Origin: Bacteroidota bacterium
GTDB lineage: Bacteria; Bacteroidota; Bacteroidia; 2-12-FULL-35-15
DNA length: 54,203 nt
Reading direction: 5' to 3'
Assembly (NCBI GenBank): GCA_005772895.1
Contig: SXIH01000006.1
Coordinates: forward strand, 1-54,203
The position numbers were made by a program, and so were the translations under genes. Of the stretch, positions 1 to 8,971 are shown in pieces. Positions within the stretch are counted from its first letter, which is position 1; the number at the start of each line of letters is the position of its first letter. Below the pieces are notes generated by a model, which saw nothing but the letters and a program-made list of their open reading frames with translations, was not told where the DNA came from and did no database searches.

Positions 1-666
1 GAATTAGGTGGAAAAGCAGCAAATATTATTTTTGAAGATGCACCATTAGATCAGGCAGTAGAAGGAATTATCAACGGAATATTTTTTAATCAAGGACATG
101 TTTGTTGTGCAGGGTCTCGTTTGTTTGTTCAGGAAAGCGTGGCTAATGTTGTTGTCCGTAAGTTGAAAGACAGAATGGAAACATTACGTGTAGGAGATCC
201 GTTGGATAAGAATACAGATATCGGAGCAATAAATTCAAAACAACAATTATCAAAAATTGAAGAATATATCGCCATAGGAAAAAATGAAGGAGGCGAAATT
301 TATCAGTCATCATGTAGTATTCCGAAAAAAGGAAATTTTTGCAAACCAACAATTTTCTTGAATGTTTCTCAATCACATAGAATAGTTCAAGAAGAAATAT
401 TCGGGCCGGTTTTAGCAATCCAAACATTCAGAACAATTGAAGAAGTGATTGAAAAAGCAAATAATATTCCTTATGGATTATCAGCTGGAGTATGGACTGA
501 CAAAGGATCTAAAATTTTCAATCTTACAAATAAATTAAAAGCAGGAGTAGTTTGGGCAAACACATACAATAAGTTTGATCCTACATCTCCGTTTGGCGGA
601 TATAAAGAAAGTGGATTTGGAAGAGAAGGTGGATTACATGGCTTAGGAGCATATCTAAACATTTAA
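1..666 (+). CDS. Aldehyde dehydrogenase, C-terminal part (5' end outside window)
   Basis: NAD(P)-dependent oxidation of an aldehyde to an acid; the substrate cannot be told. The frame is open from base 1, and the 221 visible residues hold the catalytic half. They begin at the general-base motif ELGGK (Glu is visible residue 1), followed by FFNQGHVCCAGSR with the nucleophilic Cys at visible residue 35 (codon 103-105). EEIFGPV lies near 131-137 and the SPFGGYKESGFGREGG segment near the end. About half of a normal 480-500 residue enzyme is missing upstream. The stop lies 10 bases before a second, short ALDH homologue, so the two are probably co-transcribed. The family is certain; it may be the catalytic half of a split ALDH16-like pair (inference). 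Confidence 0.93.
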   Translation, partial: ELGGKAANIIFEDAPLDQAVEGIINGIFFNQGHVCCAGSRLFVQESVANVVVRKLKDRMETLRVGDPLDKNTDIGAINSKQQLSKIEEYIAIGKNEGGEIYQSSCSIPKKGNFCKPTIFLNVSQSHRIVQEEIFGPVLAIQTFRTIEEVIEKANNIPYGLSAGVWTDKGSKIFNLTNKLKAGVVWANTYNKFDPTSPFGGYKESGFGREGGLHGLGAYLNI

Positions 667-676
667 AAAGAAACTG

Positions 677-1561
677 ATGGCACGTATCGAAATACAAAAG
701 ACATATAAGATTTATATTGGAGGACAATTTCCGAGAACAGAATCAGGAAGATATTATCCTTTGAAAAATAAAAAAGGTGAAGTGATTGCAAACATTTGTT
801 TGTGTTCGCGTAAGGATTTCAGAAATGCTGAAGTAGCTGCACGTAGCGCACAATCAGGTTGGGGAAGTAGAGCGGCATTTAATCGTGCACAGATTTTATA
901 TCGTATTGCAGAAATGTTGGAAGGCAGAAAAGAACAATTTATATCTGAATTAGTTTTGCAAGGTTCTACACTTGCTTCAGCAAAACAGGAAGTGGAATTA
1001 TCAATCGATAGAATGGTTTATTATTCGGGATGGTGCGATAAATTTCAGCAAATCTATAGTTCTGTAAATCCTGTTGCAACTTCGCATTTTAATTTTTCAG
1101 TACCAGAACCTACAGGAGTTGTTGCAATTATTGCTGATGAAAATACTTCGTTGTTAGGATTAGTTACAGCTATTGCACCTGTAATTGCAGGAGGAAATGC
1201 TTGTGTTGTTTTAGCATCTGAAACAAAACCATTGTGTGCTGTTACTTTTGCAGAAGTATTAAATTCATCTGACTTACCAGGAGGTGTTGTAAATATTCTT
1301 ACAGGAACATCTGCAGAATTGCATGAACACTTCTCGAACCATATGGATGTAAATGCTGTAGTTTATTATCGCAATAACAAAGCTGAAATAAAATCCATAA
1401 AAGAAAATGCTTCTTTAAATGTTAAACGTGTTTTTGTTTACAATAAAATAAATATTGCTTCAGAAAAAGCTCAGAGTCCTTATTTTATTTTTGATACTCA
1501 GGAAATAAAAACAACTTGGCATCCGATTGAAAATATTGGCGCTGCGAAAGCAGGATATTAG
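677..1561 (+). CDS. Short ALDH-superfamily protein lacking the catalytic centre
   Basis: A 294-residue protein with the N-terminal, NAD-binding half of an aldehyde dehydrogenase. IYIGGQFPRTESGR is near residue 12, and EPTGVVAIIADENTSLLGLV and APVIAGGNACVVLASE are near 137-175, followed by LPGGVVNILTG. Where a normal enzyme has the FTGS turn, the ELGGK glutamate and the GQxC cysteine, this one reads AVVYYRNN and then ends, so no catalytic residue is present. Known ALDH16 enzymes are double ALDH proteins whose second module lacks the catalytic Cys. This pair of adjacent genes looks like the same arrangement split in two (inference). The ATG lies 10 bases after the upstream stop. A structural or oligomerisation role is possible. 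Confidence 0.8.
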   Translation: MARIEIQKTYKIYIGGQFPRTESGRYYPLKNKKGEVIANICLCSRKDFRNAEVAARSAQSGWGSRAAFNRAQILYRIAEMLEGRKEQFISELVLQGSTLASAKQEVELSIDRMVYYSGWCDKFQQIYSSVNPVATSHFNFSVPEPTGVVAIIADENTSLLGLVTAIAPVIAGGNACVVLASETKPLCAVTFAEVLNSSDLPGGVVNILTGTSAELHEHFSNHMDVNAVVYYRNNKAEIKSIKENASLNVKRVFVYNKINIASEKAQSPYFIFDTQEIKTTWHPIENIGAAKAGY

Positions 1562-1582
1562 GAGAATTATAAATTATAGATT

Positions 1583-2389
1583 ATGAATTATAAATTGGGA
1601 GAGTTGTTGTTCGGAGCAGTTCAAGCGTCATTAAAAGGTGGAGTTGAAATTTTAAAAGTTTACGATTCTGATTTTGCTGTTGAGCATAAAGATGATAAAT
1701 CTCCTTTGACTCTTGCAGATAAAAATGCTCACAATGCTATTTGTGAAAATTTAAAAAAGTTTAACATTCCGGTTTTAAGTGAAGAAGGAAAATCTATTGA
1801 CTACTCTGAAAGAAGCAAGTGGGAATACTTCTGGATGGTTGATCCTTTGGACGGAACAAAAGAATTTATAAAACGCAATGGAGAATTCACTGTGAACATT
1901 GCATTGATCCACAATCAAAAATCAATACTCGGAGTAATTTATGTTCCAGTAACAAAAACACTTTATTTCGCAGCTGAAGGACTCGGATGTTACAAATCTG
2001 AAATTTGGAATTTGAAATCGGATAATGCTAGTTTAGAAGAACTGATAAAATCCTCAAAAAAGCTGCCATTAGAAACAACCAACAAAAAATTTACAGTAGT
2101 AGCAAGTCGTTCGCACCTATCCGAAGAAACCGAAATGTTTATCGATGGTTTAAAAACAATTCACAAAGAAGTGGATTTCATTTCTTCCGGAAGTTCAATA
2201 AAATTATGTTTGGTTGCTGAAGGAAGTGCTAATGTTTATCCACGTTTTGCCCCTACCATGGAATGGGATACGGCTGCAGGACAAGCAATATGCGAAATTG
2301 CAGGAAAAAAAGTTGTTGATTATACTACAAACCAAAATCTACTATATAATAAGCCCAACCTGCTCAATAATTGGTTTACTGTTCAATAA
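1583..2389 (+). CDS. cysQ: 3'(2'),5'-bisphosphate nucleotidase CysQ
   Basis: Magnesium-dependent inositol-monophosphatase-fold enzyme that hydrolyses 3'-phosphoadenosine 5'-phosphate to AMP, recycling the by-product of sulfotransfer and sulfate assimilation. The 268 residues carry the family metal sites: LSEEG (Glu 67-68), DPLDGT at 87-92 followed by KEF, which is typical of CysQ, and EWDTAAGQAI near 227. KSPLTLAD at 39-46 is also characteristic. The start ATG lies inside an AT-rich stretch of repeated ATTATAAATTATAG-like words, so the first six residues may come from a repeat. It follows the ALDH pair by 21 bases. No other sulfur assimilation genes are nearby, so its placement may be incidental. 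Confidence 0.93.
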   Translation: MNYKLGELLFGAVQASLKGGVEILKVYDSDFAVEHKDDKSPLTLADKNAHNAICENLKKFNIPVLSEEGKSIDYSERSKWEYFWMVDPLDGTKEFIKRNGEFTVNIALIHNQKSILGVIYVPVTKTLYFAAEGLGCYKSEIWNLKSDNASLEELIKSSKKLPLETTNKKFTVVASRSHLSEETEMFIDGLKTIHKEVDFISSGSSIKLCLVAEGSANVYPRFAPTMEWDTAAGQAICEIAGKKVVDYTTNQNLLYNKPNLLNNWFTVQ

Positions 2390-2443
2390 AATCAGCTGAT
2401 TTTTATATTTATATGAATATCAAAAAGGTATCGATTTTTTTGA

Positions 2444-2451
2444 TATTTTTG
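2444..2451 (+). promoter_or_regulatory. Possible TAnnTTTG promoter element for the PKD protein gene
   Basis: TATTTTTG matches the Bacteroidota -7 consensus TAnnTTTG and lies 41 bases before the ATG at 2493. No clear TTG is seen about 19 bases upstream. The surroundings are A/T-rich, so a chance match is quite possible. Confidence 0.3.
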
Positions 2452-2492
2452 ATAGCTTTTTAAAAAATTAATAAATCTAAAAATATACTTAC

Positions 2493-3977
2493 ATGAAAAA
2501 AAATCTACTTATAGTAACAATGGTTTTGTCGGGACTTGGCGCTTTTGCACAAGCATCATTGCAATTGAATAGCCCTATGCCGGCTACAAAACCAGAAGTT
2601 TCTTTTAACAAAGGAACAAATTCGGAATCGTTGAAAACAATGTCTTGCGCTAACGACACGACTTATTATTCTTATTTAAAAGAGGAAACAGAAGGGACAA
2701 GCACGTATTGGTCATATACAGCAGATGCAACTATTACTGAATGGGCACAAACTTTTTTGAACACAGGAACACTAACTGTTCATGGAATTTCTTTTTATGG
2801 TGGCGTACAGGATGCTGTAAATCCAGGTCAAACTCTAACAGCAACAGTTGTATTATATAACGTTGATGTGACTAACACACCAACAACACAAATAGCTACA
2901 CAAACAATTTTATTAACAACAGCTGTAGGGTTTAAAACAGCAATGTTTAGTGCTCCACAAACGATTACTGGGAATTATGCTGTGGCTATTAGAAATACTA
3001 GTGCTACTGATACAATTGCTATTGTAACTAATAATGCGCAAGTGGCAACGTACACTGAAACATTATCACATATTAATGCGCCAGGATTTGGTGGTTGGTA
3101 TGAGGTTTCTGTTCTAGCGGCACCAGATGCTCCAGAGCCGATCATTGCTCCGGTAATTAGTTATACAATTTCTACAGATTTTACTATGTCGCCTCCAGCA
3201 ACTACTATGTGCTTGGGAACTGCTTTAACATTCACAAATTTTACTGCTCCTACAGCAATTTTAAATCATCGTATGTATAACTATGGCGCGTATAACGCTT
3301 ATTGGAATACTGTTCCTGATTCAATTTATGCTTGGGATATGGGTGATGGTTCTCCATTACAATGGAGTACAAATGCAGCATACACATACCCTGCAGCAGG
3401 AATTGATACTGTTACTTTGTTTACTTTAGGTGGATTGTTTAATAGCTGTGTTGATTATATGGAAAGATACCTTACCATTACTCCGAATGCAGTTTCATCT
3501 TATACATATGATGCCAGCGCATCTCCGCTTGTAGCGTTTACAAGCACTTCTACTGGCGCTGTAACATATGCTTGGGACTTTGGTGATGGTTCTCCAATCG
3601 ATAACACAATGAACCCTTCTCATACATTTCCTGTTGGAACTTGGGTTGTTACTTTAACTGTAACTTCTGCAGGTGGATGTAACACAAACATTAGTACACA
3701 AAACGTAACTATTCTTGCTACTGATATTGCTAATAGCTCAATTGGCGGGTTCAATGTTTACCCAAATCCATCAAATACAGGATTATTTACAATTAATCTT
3801 GCTTCAACAAAAGCAAACATTCAAGTGTATAATATGATTGGTGAATTGGTTTATTCATCAGTTGTTGCTACATCTTCTGCATCTCTTGATTTATCAAGCC
3901 TTGGAGCTGGAGTTTATACTATGAAAGTAAATGCAAATGATAAAAACCTAGTAAAACAAATAGTGATTACTAAGTAA
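2493..3977 (+). CDS. T9SS-secreted PKD-domain protein
   Basis: A 494-residue exported protein. A signal peptide (residues 1-20, ending in GAFAQA) is followed by a region with no recognised domain. Two PKD-type modules come next, each with the signature AWD(M/F)GDGSP: YAWDMGDGSPLQW near residue 282 and YAWDFGDGSPID near 362. The last 75 residues are a type A T9SS sorting domain beginning VYPNPSNTGLFTI and ending in VKQIVITK. This predicts export through the outer membrane and surface attachment or release. The gene stands alone, with a strong terminator 27 bases after its stop. Its ligand or function cannot be told; adhesion is a guess from the PKD modules. Confidence 0.85.
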   Translation: MKKNLLIVTMVLSGLGAFAQASLQLNSPMPATKPEVSFNKGTNSESLKTMSCANDTTYYSYLKEETEGTSTYWSYTADATITEWAQTFLNTGTLTVHGISFYGGVQDAVNPGQTLTATVVLYNVDVTNTPTTQIATQTILLTTAVGFKTAMFSAPQTITGNYAVAIRNTSATDTIAIVTNNAQVATYTETLSHINAPGFGGWYEVSVLAAPDAPEPIIAPVISYTISTDFTMSPPATTMCLGTALTFTNFTAPTAILNHRMYNYGAYNAYWNTVPDSIYAWDMGDGSPLQWSTNAAYTYPAAGIDTVTLFTLGGLFNSCVDYMERYLTITPNAVSSYTYDASASPLVAFTSTSTGAVTYAWDFGDGSPIDNTMNPSHTFPVGTWVVTLTVTSAGGCNTNISTQNVTILATDIANSSIGGFNVYPNPSNTGLFTINLASTKANIQVYNMIGELVYSSVVATSSASLDLSSLGAGVYTMKVNANDKNLVKQIVITK

Positions 3978-4003
3978 TTCATAAAACTTGCAATATTCAA
4001 GAG

Positions 4004-4036
4004 CCCGGACATTCATCGTCCGGGTTTTTGCTTTTT
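4004..4036 (+). terminator. Intrinsic terminator after the PKD protein gene
   Basis: A perfect 7-bp GC stem, CCCGGAC / GTCCGGG, with a 7-base loop (4011-4017) runs straight into a T-rich tract. It lies 27 bases after the stop at 3977 and before gmd, and it shows that the gmd frame cannot start upstream of it. Confidence 0.9.
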
Positions 4037-4083
4037 TAACGCATTTATTTCGTAATATTGCATATAATTTTAACAGTTTTATA

Positions 4084-5172
4084 ATGGGTAAAGTAGCATT
4101 AATAACAGGAGTTACAGGACAAGATGGAGCTTATTTAGCAGAATTATTGCTGAGTAAAGGTTATACTGTTCACGGAATAAAGCGCAGAAGCTCGATGTTC
4201 AATACTGGTCGTATCGACCATTTGTATAAGGATCAGCATGAAAAGAAAGTAAATTTCTTTTTGCATTATGGCGATTTAACAGATTCTACCAACCTTATCC
4301 GGATTATTCAAGAAACTCAGCCTGACGAGATTTATAATTTGGCAGCTCAGTCGCATGTAAAAGTGTCGTTTGATTCACCTGAATATACTGCAAATGCAGA
4401 TGCAATTGGAACTCTACGCATCCTTGAAGCTATCCGTATTTTAAAATTAGAAAAGAAAACACGTTTTTACCAGGCCTCTACATCTGAGATGTATGGGTAT
4501 GTTCAAGAAATTCCCCAAAAAGAAACTACTCCATTTTACCCGCGTTCGCCTTATGGTGTTGCAAAGGTTTATGGTTTCTGGATTACTAAGAACTACCGTG
4601 AAGCCTACGGAATGTATACTTGCAACGGAATTTTATTTAACCATGAAAGTCCTTTAAGAGGAGAGACATTTGTTACCCGTAAAATTACCCGTGCAGTTGC
4701 TAAGATTCATTTGAAAATGCAGGATAAATTATTCCTTGGAAATTTGGATGCGGAGCGAGATTGGGGGCATGCTAAAGATTATGTTGAAGGGATGTGGATG
4801 ATGATGCAGCAAAAAGAAGGAGATGATTTTGTATTGGCAACAGGAGTAAAAATTACTGTACGTAAATTTGTTGAGTTGGCTTTCGCAGAAGTGGGAGTGA
4901 AAATAAGATGGGAAGGAAAAGGAGTAGATGAAAAAGGTTATAATGCTGAAACAGGAGTATTGGTTGTAGAAGTAGATCCTCGCTATTTCCGTCCGACAGA
5001 AGTAGAATTATTAATTGGTGATGCATCAAAAGCAAAAAAATTATTAGGCTGGACTCCAAAACATACTTTACAACAATTAGTCAGTGAAATGGTGACTTGT
5101 GATGTGAAACTATTTGAAAGAGACAGATATTTGTTGGATGGCGGACACGATGTAATGAATTTTCATGAGTAG
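4084..5172 (+). CDS. gmd: GDP-mannose 4,6-dehydratase
   Basis: Converts GDP-D-mannose to GDP-4-keto-6-deoxy-D-mannose, the first step to GDP-L-fucose and related sugars. It is an extended short-chain dehydrogenase of 362 residues. It has the NADP-binding GVTGQDG at 9-15, STSEMYG at 132-138, catalytic Y157 and K161 in YGVAK, and the family segment [18 protein letters not shown]. The frame is open further upstream, but that stretch contains the terminator at 4004-4036, so the ATG at 4084 is chosen; it starts [12 protein letters not shown] as in relatives. TAATATTG at 4053-4060 is a near match to the -7 box. fcl follows after 5 bases, making a two-step GDP-fucose operon. Confidence 0.97.
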   Translation: MGKVALITGVTGQDGAYLAELLLSKGYTVHGIKRRSSMFNTGRIDHLYKDQHEKKVNFFLHYGDLTDSTNLIRIIQETQPDEIYNLAAQSHVKVSFDSPEYTANADAIGTLRILEAIRILKLEKKTRFYQASTSEMYGYVQEIPQKETTPFYPRSPYGVAKVYGFWITKNYREAYGMYTCNGILFNHESPLRGETFVTRKITRAVAKIHLKMQDKLFLGNLDAERDWGHAKDYVEGMWMMMQQKEGDDFVLATGVKITVRKFVELAFAEVGVKIRWEGKGVDEKGYNAETGVLVVEVDPRYFRPTEVELLIGDASKAKKLLGWTPKHTLQQLVSEMVTCDVKLFERDRYLLDGGHDVMNFHE

Positions 5173-5177
5173 GCTAT

Positions 5178-6104
5178 ATGAATATTAACGATAAGATATA
5201 CGTTGCAGGACATAAAGGAATGGTTGGTTCTGCAATCATCAGACGATTACAAAGAGATGGTTTTGCAAATATTATAACGCGTACCTCAGCCGAACTAGAC
5301 TTAAGAAATCAGCAAGCAGTTGCTGATTTTTTTGCAAATGAAAAACCCGATTACGTTTTTTTAGCAGCAGCTAAAGTGGGAGGAATTGTTGCAAACAATA
5401 CTTACCGGGCGGATTTTATTTATGAAAATATGATGATCGAATTCAATGTGATTCATCATGCTTATTTAAATAAAGTAAAAAAATTAATGTTCTTAGGTTC
5501 TTCTTGTATCTATCCTAAGTTGGCTCCACAGCCTTTGAAAGAAGATTATTTGTTGACTGGCTTATTAGAAGAAACAAATGAACCATACGCGATTGCAAAA
5601 ATTGCAGGAATAAAAATGTGTGATGCTTATCGTGCTCAATATGGTTGCAATTTCATTTCTGTGATGCCGACAAACTTGTACGGACCAAATGACAATTACG
5701 ATTTAAAAAACTCACACGTATTACCCGCGTTGATTCGAAAATTTCATACAGCAAAAAAAGAAAATGCAGCTAGTGTAGAAATTTGGGGGACAGGTTCACC
5801 CATGCGTGAATTTTTGCATGCCGATGATTTAGCAGATGCTTGTTTTTATTTAATGCAGAATTATAACGAAGCAGGATTGGTAAACATAGGTGTTGGAGAA
5901 GATATTACTATAAAAGATTTAGCCTTACTTGTGAAAAAAATTGTTGGTTTCGGAGGAGAATTAAAATTTGATACTTCAAAACCTGATGGAACTCCCCGAA
6001 AATTAATGGATGTAAGCAAACTTCATTCTTTCGGTTGGAAACATAAGATTAATCTGGAAGAAGGAATTAATGGGGTTTACGCTGAAGTAAAGGAGACACT
6101 ATAG
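5178..6104 (+). CDS. fcl: GDP-L-fucose synthase
   Basis: Epimerase-reductase that turns GDP-4-keto-6-deoxymannose into GDP-L-fucose with NADPH. Its 308 residues match the family length. Visible features are [10 protein letters not shown] at 11-20, the LGSSCIYPK segment around 106-114 with the conserved Ser and Cys, the Y137-xxx-K141 pair in YAIAKIAG, and [11 protein letters not shown]. It follows gmd by 5 bases and provides the second half of the pathway. Fucose residues probably go into the surface polysaccharide made with the downstream envelope genes (inference). Confidence 0.97.
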   Translation: MNINDKIYVAGHKGMVGSAIIRRLQRDGFANIITRTSAELDLRNQQAVADFFANEKPDYVFLAAAKVGGIVANNTYRADFIYENMMIEFNVIHHAYLNKVKKLMFLGSSCIYPKLAPQPLKEDYLLTGLLEETNEPYAIAKIAGIKMCDAYRAQYGCNFISVMPTNLYGPNDNYDLKNSHVLPALIRKFHTAKKENAASVEIWGTGSPMREFLHADDLADACFYLMQNYNEAGLVNIGVGEDITIKDLALLVKKIVGFGGELKFDTSKPDGTPRKLMDVSKLHSFGWKHKINLEEGINGVYAEVKETL

Positions 6105-6139
6105 ATTACCACCACAGCTATCAAGAATACTTAAAAAAT

Positions 6140-7867
6140 TTGAAGACAGCACTAAGAATATTGTTAGTTCTCACCCCTCTCCTTTGGAGAGGGGCCGGGG
6201 GAGAGGTCTGTGCTCAACAGAAGAATATTTTTTTAAACAGAACAATCTCTAATGATGTTGAACTTTTTATTAAAGACGAAATTGAATTAGGCGACTCTAC
6301 TTATAAGGATGTTCAAACGGGATTCAAACCATTGATTGAATCGTACGCTGTAAAAAATAAATACGGTGTAAATACAACAAAAGAAGTGTTATCAGAACGT
6401 ATCAGACCTGACGGGTGGGATTATTTGATGCCGCCAACTTTTTGGACCAAAGTATGGAGAAAAATCAATACAGATAACCTTATTATAGTTGATGATGATG
6501 AGGATAGATTTTATCTCACCATCGATCCACTTTTCAATTTCGAATTCGGGAAAGACCTCGCAGATACAAGTGGAGAAAAACTTTACAAGAACACTCGTGG
6601 ATTTATTGTTCGTGGTGATATCGGAGAAAAATTTTCTTTTGAATCATCGTTTTATGAAAATCAGGCAACTTACGCAAAGTATATTGATAACTATATTGAC
6701 GGGACAAATGATTTATTTCCGCAAACTCTCAACTATCAATACGATGTAGTTCCCGGACAAGGACGAGCAAAAAAATTCAAAAAGAACGGGTACGATTTTG
6801 CTATGGCATCGGGTTATGTTTCTTATTCTCCAATAAAAATGTTTAACATACAAGTCGGACATGGAAAACATTTTGTCGGTGATGGTTATCGTTCATTGTT
6901 GTTGTCGGACAATGCTTTCAATTATCCTTATGCACGAATCACAACTACTTATAAAAATATTCAATACACCAATTTGTATACTTCTTTTATGAATCTGACA
7001 AATGGTGGTGTTACAACTCCTCCGAATGTAGAACGTTTGTTTCAGAAAAAGATCGGAAGTTTTCAATTTTTGAGTGCAAATTTATTTCATCGTTTGCAAT
7101 TGGGATTGTTTCAGGGGATGATTTGGGAAGCAGCAGACACAATGAATCGCCAACGGACTAATTTCCATACGTATGATCCGGTAATTGGAGTAAGCGCATT
7201 GGCATATGGATTAGATGACACTAAAAATAATGTGTTGATGGGTGCAACATTAAAGTTGAAAATTACTAAATCAATTTCATTGTACGGACAATTCATGATG
7301 GATGATATGACTTTGTATGCAGATCATAAAGGAAACAAATTCGGATATCAGGCAGGATTCAAATACTTTGATTTGTTCACGATAAAAAATTTACACATTC
7401 AGGCAGAGTATAACAGTGTGCGCCCTTATGCCTATGCTGCCGAGAATCCTTATCAAAGTTATACGCATTATAATCAGGCATTGGCTCATCCGCTGGGCGC
7501 AAACTTTACAGAGATGGTTGGATTTATCAATTACCGTTTACGGGAGTTTTTTATTCAGATAAAAGCTAATTATGCTGTAAAAGGTAACGATAGTTTGAGC
7601 CATAACTTTGGCGGAAACATCTTTAAACCGGATAATCAATTTCCAATTGCACAATCATTGGACAATATTCATACAACTCAAGGATTAAAAACAACTATCA
7701 GTACTCAGGATATTCATATTGGTTATTTGGTAAATCCTTCAACAAATTTTAATATTGTGTTGGGTTTCACAAATCGCATAGAAAAGACTGAAAAAACATC
7801 AAGTGCTACACAATTCGTATATTTCGGAATAAGAACATCGCTTGCTAATTTTTATTATGATTTTTAA
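6140..7867 (+). CDS. Wzi-like outer membrane capsule assembly protein, copy 1
   Basis: A 575-residue predicted outer membrane beta-barrel. It resembles the capsule assembly Wzi family, whose founder is a lectin-like barrel that holds capsule on the cell surface. SGYVSYSPIKMFNIQVGHGKHF, DGYRSLLLSD and HPLGANF are shared almost word for word with the second copy at 8964-10586. No ATG is available near the signal peptide, so the TTG at 6140 is taken as start; the first ATG would come deep inside the protein. The hydrophobic signal region reads LLVLTPLLWRGAGGEVCAQ and contains a dispersed palindromic repeat read in frame. It lies 35 bases after fcl and 3 bases before the glycosyltransferase gene. 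Confidence 0.8.
   Translation: MKTALRILLVLTPLLWRGAGGEVCAQQKNIFLNRTISNDVELFIKDEIELGDSTYKDVQTGFKPLIESYAVKNKYGVNTTKEVLSERIRPDGWDYLMPPTFWTKVWRKINTDNLIIVDDDEDRFYLTIDPLFNFEFGKDLADTSGEKLYKNTRGFIVRGDIGEKFSFESSFYENQATYAKYIDNYIDGTNDLFPQTLNYQYDVVPGQGRAKKFKKNGYDFAMASGYVSYSPIKMFNIQVGHGKHFVGDGYRSLLLSDNAFNYPYARITTTYKNIQYTNLYTSFMNLTNGGVTTPPNVERLFQKKIGSFQFLSANLFHRLQLGLFQGMIWEAADTMNRQRTNFHTYDPVIGVSALAYGLDDTKNNVLMGATLKLKITKSISLYGQFMMDDMTLYADHKGNKFGYQAGFKYFDLFTIKNLHIQAEYNSVRPYAYAAENPYQSYTHYNQALAHPLGANFTEMVGFINYRLREFFIQIKANYAVKGNDSLSHNFGGNIFKPDNQFPIAQSLDNIHTTQGLKTTISTQDIHIGYLVNPSTNFNIVLGFTNRIEKTEKTSSATQFVYFGIRTSLANFYYDF
6171..6206 (+). repeat. Dispersed repeat family A, copy inside a signal peptide
   Basis: CTCTCC-TTT-GGAGAG is a near-perfect inverted repeat followed by GGGCCGGGGGAGAGG. 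It matches the copy at 53860-53895 (opposite strand) and more loosely the one at 35846-35890. It is read in frame as TPLLWRGAGGE within the Wzi-like protein. Confidence 0.85.
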
Positions 7868-7870
7868 AAC

Positions 7871-8971
7871 ATGGAATTTTTAATACTCGTTTTTGTAACA
7901 TCTTTTTTTGTTGTGCTTTTATCAACTCCTTCCTTGATAAAAGTAGCAATACTAAAACGTTTGTTTGATGCTCCTGGCGATACGCGTAAACTTCACACTC
8001 GCATGGTTCCTACTATTGGTGGAATTATCATTTTCGCGGGAACACTTTTTGCATATTCATTGTGGTTTCCTGAACAACGCGATGACTACCCTCAATTAGC
8101 AAAAAGTATCAGCGATTATAAATACATTGTCGCTACTTTATTAGTTATGTTTTTTGTTGGAGTAAAAGACGACATTATTGGAACAGCCCCAGTAAAAAAA
8201 TTAGTTGCACATGTCTTGGTTGGAATGGTGTTGGTGTTAATGGCGGATATTCGAATTGTAAGTATGCACGGATTATTTGGCATTGATGTTTTGCCTTTAT
8301 GGACCAGCGTATTTTTGTCTCTCTTCACATATATAGTTGTAGTAAATGCATTTAATTTAATTGATGGTGTTGATGGATTAGCAGGTGGAGTAGGTTTTAT
8401 TGCTTCTTCTGCATTTGGTTGTTGGTTTGCATTAGCGGGAGATCCTGCAATGGCTTGTTTGGCTTTTGCTTTGTCTGGTTCCCTGTTTGCATTTTTATTT
8501 TTCAACTTTTCTCCTGCAAAAATATTTATGGGCGATTCGGGCTCTTTAACTATTGGATTGATTATTTGTATTCTCGCAATCAAAGTAATCGGATACGATG
8601 TGAGTGCAATTGAAAACAAAACGATACTTAATGTTTCAAAACCAATTTTTGCAATGGCTGTTTTAGTCTATCCGCTGGTTGATACATTGCGAATTTTTAT
8701 TTACCGTGCAGTAAGAGGTGTTTCTCCTTTTTCGGCTGACAGAAATCATATGCATCACCGTTTGTTAGATATTGGATTAAGCCACAAAGGAACCGTAATT
8801 ACTATTTATACATTTAATATAATTGTAATTGGGTTAACGGTTGGACTTGCATTATCAAGCATCAATGCAAATTATACTCTTATGATTGTTGCTGCCGTTT
8901 CTTTAACACTTGCCCAAATTCCTTTCTTTATCAAGAAAAAGAAAAACAGAACTGCAAAGGATAATGACTAA
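7871..8971 (+). CDS. Undecaprenyl-phosphate sugar-1-phosphate transferase (GT4, MraY/WecA family)
   Basis: Polytopic membrane enzyme that moves a sugar-1-phosphate from a UDP-sugar to undecaprenyl phosphate, starting a surface polysaccharide repeat unit. The 366 residues show about ten hydrophobic segments and the family motifs in order. These are DAPGDTRKLHTRMVPTIGG near 38-56, VKDDIIG near 97, NAFNLIDGVDGLAGG near 158-172, FMGDSGS near 218-224, and the cytoplasmic loop DRNHMHHRLLDIG near 290. The His-rich loop fits WecA/TagO/RgpG-type enzymes. It is placed between two Wzi-like genes, 3 bases after the first and overlapping the second by 8 bases. It could instead act in O-antigen or cell wall glycan synthesis. 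Confidence 0.92.
   Translation: MEFLILVFVTSFFVVLLSTPSLIKVAILKRLFDAPGDTRKLHTRMVPTIGGIIIFAGTLFAYSLWFPEQRDDYPQLAKSISDYKYIVATLLVMFFVGVKDDIIGTAPVKKLVAHVLVGMVLVLMADIRIVSMHGLFGIDVLPLWTSVFLSLFTYIVVVNAFNLIDGVDGLAGGVGFIASSAFGCWFALAGDPAMACLAFALSGSLFAFLFFNFSPAKIFMGDSGSLTIGLIICILAIKVIGYDVSAIENKTILNVSKPIFAMAVLVYPLVDTLRIFIYRAVRGVSPFSADRNHMHHRLLDIGLSHKGTVITIYTFNIIVIGLTVGLALSSINANYTLMIVAAVSLTLAQIPFFIKKKKNRTAKDND

Noticed and set aside
3988-4083. N-terminal extension of gmd from an upstream alternative start
   Set aside because: It would run through a strong terminator hairpin; the ATG at 4084 matches the family start.
8116-8619. 167-residue open frame antisense to the GT4 transferase
   Set aside because: Low-complexity Ala/Pro/Asn composition caused by reading a hydrophobic membrane gene backwards; no start context.
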